Assembly (NCBI GenBank): GCA_947588885.1
Contig: CANQAH010000010.1
Span: 1 to 37,367, forward strand
Length of the DNA stretch: 37,367 bases
DNA from: an uncultured Clostridia bacterium
GTDB taxonomy: Bacteria > Bacillota > Clostridia > TANB77 > CAG-508
Direction: 5' to 3'
Part shown: positions 34,522-37,367 of the stretch, one piece after another
Layout: every line of letters begins with the position of its first letter
How positions within the stretch are numbered: the stretch's first letter is position 1
Notes under the pieces: generated by a model
Told to the model about the DNA's origin: nothing
Seen by the model: the letters and a program-made list of their open reading frames with translations, nothing else
Databases searched by the model: none
Made by a program: the position numbers and the translations under genes

Positions 34522-36036
34522 ATGAAAATAGATAGAGAAAAAACATTAAGTGTATGTGAAAATATTTTAATATTACTTTTTATATTTACAGTTTGCTTTT
34601 CAAACATTTTTTCAAAGGCATTTGGAAATTTAGATGAAATCTGGATATATAATATGTCTAGAAATATAGCAGATGGGCTGCTACCATATAGAGATTTTAA
34701 TACAATTACAACTCCACTCTTATATATGATAGCTGGAATATTTTTAAAGATATTAGGAAATCAATTGATAGTGATGAGAATACTTGCATCAATAATGATG
34801 TCTGCAATATTCTTTATGTCTTATTTAATACTAAAAAAGATTACTAATAAAGATTTAGCATTAGTAGGTTTAATTGTAGTTCTAATAAGTTTTAAAAATG
34901 TAATGTGTATTGACTATAATTATGCAGTTTTGTTAATGACACTTATTTTAACATATATAGAAATATCGAAAAATGAAAATGATTTATTAAAACATAATTT
35001 TAAATATGATTTTATAATAGGAATAATTGCAGGAATATCAATATTATTTAAGCAAACTACGGGTTTAGCTGTTAGTATAGCTTGTATAGGATACAAGATA
35101 TTTGTGGTAAGAAATAAAGAACAGTTAAAATCTTTTTTGAAAATTGCAAGTACAAGATTGTGTGGAGTTTTAGTACCTATAATATTTTTTGCGGCTTATC
35201 TAGCTTTTAATGGAATTACGAAAGAATTTTTGGATTATGCAGTTTTTGGAGTAATCACAAATTTCAGTAATAAAATTTCATATTTATCATTAATTGAAAC
35301 TAAACCAATATTATCATGTTTAGTGCCTATTACTTTACTTATTATGTTTGTATTGTTATTTTTTAGAAAAACTAGAAATGAAATACGAATATTATTTGCG
35401 TATGCTATATCTAGTTTTATTGTGGTATTTCCAATTTCAGATGAAATACATTTTCTTATTGGAGCATTAGTAACATTTATTTCATGTATATATATTATTT
35501 ATTTGATTTACCAATTCATTATTAATAAATTAAAAAATAAAGCACAATATTATTTAAAGCTATCAATATTTGCAATTACAAGTTTTATAACTATATTTTT
35601 TACATTATCTATATTCTTTAATTCTATGATAGGCTGTTATAGAAACTATTTTGCAGTAGAGAAAGAAAAAGAATTAAAGCATTTTGTTGGAATAGAAATT
35701 CCAGATGAAATAAGAAATAGAATAATTGAAGTAGATGATTTTATTGTTACGGAAAGTTTAGTTAATAATAATGTTTATGTATTAGATGCAGAAGCGGCAA
35801 TATATAATATACCTTTAGATAAATACACTAAAGACTATGATATGTTTATGATTGGAAACTTTGGAACTAAAGGCGAAGATGGAATTATTAAAAGAATAAA
35901 AAATGAAAGTAATGCAATTTATTTATTAAAAAAATCAGGAATTAATTGGCAAAATCCAAATAAAGTAAGAAACTATATAATAAATAATTTAAGATTAATA
36001 GGTGAATCATCGATTTTCTGGGTTTACCAAAAATAA
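34522..36036 (+). CDS. Multi-pass membrane protein, probable GT-C (GT39-like) glycosyltransferase
   Basis: A 504-residue membrane protein with about ten hydrophobic helices between residues 10 and 370 and a soluble C-terminal domain of about 130 residues. The first outer loop has NLDEIWIYNMSRNIADGLLPYRDFNTITTP: an acidic pair and YRDF, as in PMT/ArnT-like GT-C enzymes that transfer sugars from lipid-linked donors. Later there is ISILFKQTTGLAV, also common in this group. No conserved domain in the tail is recognised. AATAGGAAATAAAA precedes the ATG. The substrate is unknown. An O-antigen ligase or other envelope transporter is a less likely alternative. Confidence 0.65.
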   Translation: MKIDREKTLSVCENILILLFIFTVCFSNIFSKAFGNLDEIWIYNMSRNIADGLLPYRDFNTITTPLLYMIAGIFLKILGNQLIVMRILASIMMSAIFFMSYLILKKITNKDLALVGLIVVLISFKNVMCIDYNYAVLLMTLILTYIEISKNENDLLKHNFKYDFIIGIIAGISILFKQTTGLAVSIACIGYKIFVVRNKEQLKSFLKIASTRLCGVLVPIIFFAAYLAFNGITKEFLDYAVFGVITNFSNKISYLSLIETKPILSCLVPITLLIMFVLLFFRKTRNEIRILFAYAISSFIVVFPISDEIHFLIGALVTFISCIYIIYLIYQFIINKLKNKAQYYLKLSIFAITSFITIFFTLSIFFNSMIGCYRNYFAVEKEKELKHFVGIEIPDEIRNRIIEVDDFIVTESLVNNNVYVLDAEAAIYNIPLDKYTKDYDMFMIGNFGTKGEDGIIKRIKNESNAIYLLKKSGINWQNPNKVRNYIINNLRLIGESSIFWVYQK

Positions 36037-36048
36037 AAGGAGAAATAT

Positions 36049-36870
36049 ATGAAATTATTGATGCATACATGTTGCGCACCTTGCAGTGTTTATTGCATAG
36101 AGTCACTTAGAAAAGAAGGAATAGAACCTATATCTTTTTGGTATAATCCTAATATCCATCCATATATAGAGTACAAAACAAGAAGAGATACATTAATAGA
36201 ATATAGTAAAATGGAGCAATTTGAATTAATTATTGAAGAAGAATATGGATTAAAAGAATTTTGCAAAAATGTTGTAAAAGATTTAGAAAATAGATGTGTT
36301 AATTATTGTTATAGAGTACGTTTAGAAAAGACTGTAAAATATGCAAAAGAACATGGATATGATGCTTTTACTACAACGCTTTTTGTTAGTCCATATCAAA
36401 AGCATGAAGAGCTAAAAAAGCTATGTGAAGAGTTATCTCAGAAATATGAGATTGAATTTTTATATAGAGATTTTAGAGTTGGCTTTAGAGAAGGACAAGC
36501 AAAGGCACGAGAAATGGGATTATATATGCAAAAATATTGTGGTTGCATATTTTCAGAAGAATCTTCAAATTATGACCATATTATTTCTGAACAGAAAGTC
36601 CGACTTTTTGAAAATAAAATTACAGAACGCAAGATTAGATTAGATTGGAAAATACCAAATTTAGAATTAAAACCATATAAAAATGGTAATAAAGAACAAA
36701 TTAATTTTATTTATAATTTAAAAAAGGAAGTTTATCAAAAGTATGTAAAAACTATTTATGGAGAGTGGAATGAAGAAATCCAAAAAAAGTTATTTGATAA
36801 ATTTATGAAAGAAAATTCAAAAAATATAGAACTTATATACATAAAAGATGAATTAGTCCGGATTCTATAA
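36049..36870 (+). CDS. queH: Epoxyqueuosine reductase QueH, fused to a GNAT half-domain
   Basis: Residues 1 to about 190 are QueH, which reduces epoxyqueuosine to queuosine in tRNA. Family cysteines: CCAPC (8, 9, 12), RCVNYCYR and YCGCIFSEE, along with FVSPYQKHEELK and FLYRDFRVGFREGQ. Residues about 210-270 switch to a GNAT acetyltransferase N-terminus (LELKPYKNG, FIYNLKKEVYQKYVKTIYGEWNEE, IELIYIKDELV). The frame then reads CGG ATT CTA TAA and stops as VRIL, cutting the GNAT domain in half. The missing half lies one frame on (36860-37111); skipping one C gives ELVGFYNGKEIENN, about 353 residues in all. A GGAGAAATAT site precedes the ATG. The QueH part is complete either way. Confidence 0.92.
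   Translation: MKLLMHTCCAPCSVYCIESLRKEGIEPISFWYNPNIHPYIEYKTRRDTLIEYSKMEQFELIIEEEYGLKEFCKNVVKDLENRCVNYCYRVRLEKTVKYAKEHGYDAFTTTLFVSPYQKHEELKKLCEELSQKYEIEFLYRDFRVGFREGQAKAREMGLYMQKYCGCIFSEESSNYDHIISEQKVRLFENKITERKIRLDWKIPNLELKPYKNGNKEQINFIYNLKKEVYQKYVKTIYGEWNEEIQKKLFDKFMKENSKNIELIYIKDELVRIL
36856..36862 (+). other. Candidate +1 frameshift site GTC CGG A in queH-GNAT
   Basis: Codon 270 is GTC and codon 271 is CGG (36859-36861), the only in-frame CGG I found in the main frames of the accepted genes. Skipping C 36859 (or C 36858) gives GTC GGA, Val-Gly, and opens the rest of the GNAT domain. The same 7-mer TCCGGAT occurs at 22701-22707 in nrnA in another frame with no disruption. Confidence 0.55.
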
Positions 36871-37111
36871 TGGAAAGGAAATAGAGAATAATACTTTTGA
36901 CATAGGAAATATTTGTATAAAACCAGAATATCAAAACAAAGGAATTGGAACAGCAGTATTAAAAGAGATTATGTTTGAGAATAGAGGGAAAAATATAAAA
37001 TTACAAGCATTTAAAATAAATGAAAAAGCAATAAAACTATATGAAAGAATTGGATTCAAAAAAATAGAAGAAAGTAAAACACATTGTATAATGCTAAAAA
37101 ATAAAAATTGA
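36860..37111 (+). CDS. C-terminal half of the GNAT acetyltransferase domain, +1 frame of queH
   Basis: Open for 84 codons including TGA. It reads GFYNGKEIENNTFDIGNICI, then the acetyl-CoA-binding loop PEYQNKGIGTAVLKEIM (Q-x-x-G-I-G), LQAFKINEKAIKLYERIGF and CIMLKNKN, which are GNAT motifs A and B. There is no ATG, GTG or TTG at its beginning and no ribosome site; the first in-frame ATG comes after the Q-x-x-G-I-G loop. It can therefore only be made as a continuation of queH by a frameshift, or it is the dead end of a broken fusion gene. Confidence 0.75.
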   Translation, partial: GFYNGKEIENNTFDIGNICIKPEYQNKGIGTAVLKEIMFENRGKNIKLQAFKINEKAIKLYERIGFKKIEESKTHCIMLKNKN

Positions 37112-37128
37112 CAATGAGGAGAATGCGA

Positions 37129-37367
37129 TTGGAAAATAATTTAGATTTAAATTTCAACGAAATCATCAATATGATAGAAACTAGAAGAAATAATGCTTAT
37201 AAAAAAGTAAATGAAGAATTAATTTCTTTATATTGGGATTTTGGAAAATATATAAGTGAAAAAGTAAATGATGCTAATTGGGGAGAAAAGATTGTAGATA
37301 AGTTAGTAGACTTTATGAAAAGAGAATATCCAACAATGAAAGGATTTAATAGACGTGGAATTTATAG
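37129..37367 (+). CDS. DUF1016 (YhcG-like) PDDEXK nuclease family protein, N-terminal part
   Basis: Cut by the window end after about 79 codons. The start TTG 37129 lies 7 nt after AGGAG; ATG 37123 and ATG 37114 are in the same frame but too close to, or before, that site. The visible part matches the DUF1016 N-terminal domain: FNEIINMIETRRNNAYKKVNEELISLYWDFGKYIS, then WGEKIVDKLVDFMKREYP and GFNRRGIYR. Family members carry a C-terminal PDDEXK-like nuclease fold and are often found in mobile or defence-related loci; their function is not well established. The gene begins 17 nt after the GNAT stop. Confidence 0.8.
   Translation, partial: MENNLDLNFNEIINMIETRRNNAYKKVNEELISLYWDFGKYISEKVNDANWGEKIVDKLVDFMKREYPTMKGFNRRGIY

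Noticed and set aside
1-37367. CRISPR arrays, tRNA and rRNA genes, insertion-sequence transposases
   Set aside because: Looked for and not seen. The repeats are palindromic and adjacent rather than spaced by unique spacers of constant length, and no transposase or recombinase ORF is present.

Overview
The window is a strongly AT-rich stretch from a low-GC, Gram-positive (monoderm) Firmicute, most likely an uncultured Clostridia-type bacterium. This rests on AT-biased codon use (AGA, GGA, TTA, AAA), strong GGAGG ribosome-binding sites with some TTG starts, an LPATG sortase-sorted surface family, and the classic Firmicute order rimP-nusA-ylxR-ylxQ-infB-rbfA-nrnA-truB. Species cannot be read from the sequence. 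Every convincing gene is on the + strand.

Layout. (1) 1-203: the end of an array of long palindromic repeats. (2) 239-6476: prdX-like deacylase, ileS, secG, a cytoplasmic amidase-like protein and rnr (RNase R). (3) 6658-15806: an envelope and protein-quality group made of a class A PBP, cysS, a FemAB-type peptidoglycan aminoacyltransferase, alanine racemase, a DUF1189-like membrane protein, ftsH and a small membrane peptide missed by the ORF track; a membrane-anchored unknown follows. (4) 16503-25481: the rimP-nusA-infB-truB operon, with a good promoter, a leader hairpin and a terminator. It is interrupted by a palindromic-repeat array (infB-rbfA) and by a VbhA/Fic toxin-antitoxin pair (nrnA-truB). 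(5) 25561-31117: three tandem paralogous beta-helix surface proteins with LPATG anchors. (6) 31118-32404: a repeat- and terminator-rich stretch around a YgjP-like metallohydrolase. (7) 32405-37367: ispG, ruvB, a GT39-like membrane protein, queH fused to a GNAT acetyltransferase, and the start of a DUF1016 (YhcG) protein.

The observation I rate highest: two genes, ylxQ and queH-GNAT, each appear to need a +1 frameshift to give the family-expected protein. Both shifts fall exactly at an in-frame CGG codon followed by A, so that skipping the C reads GGA (Gly). By hand scan I found no other in-frame CGG codon in any accepted gene of the window. The same local sequences (TTATTGCGGAC, TCCGGAT) occur elsewhere in other frames with no frameshift, which argues against a context-driven sequencing error. 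This fits an organism in which CGG is unread or extremely slow and +1 slippage at CGG is tolerated or programmed. Two examples are few, and independent indels or read errors remain possible.
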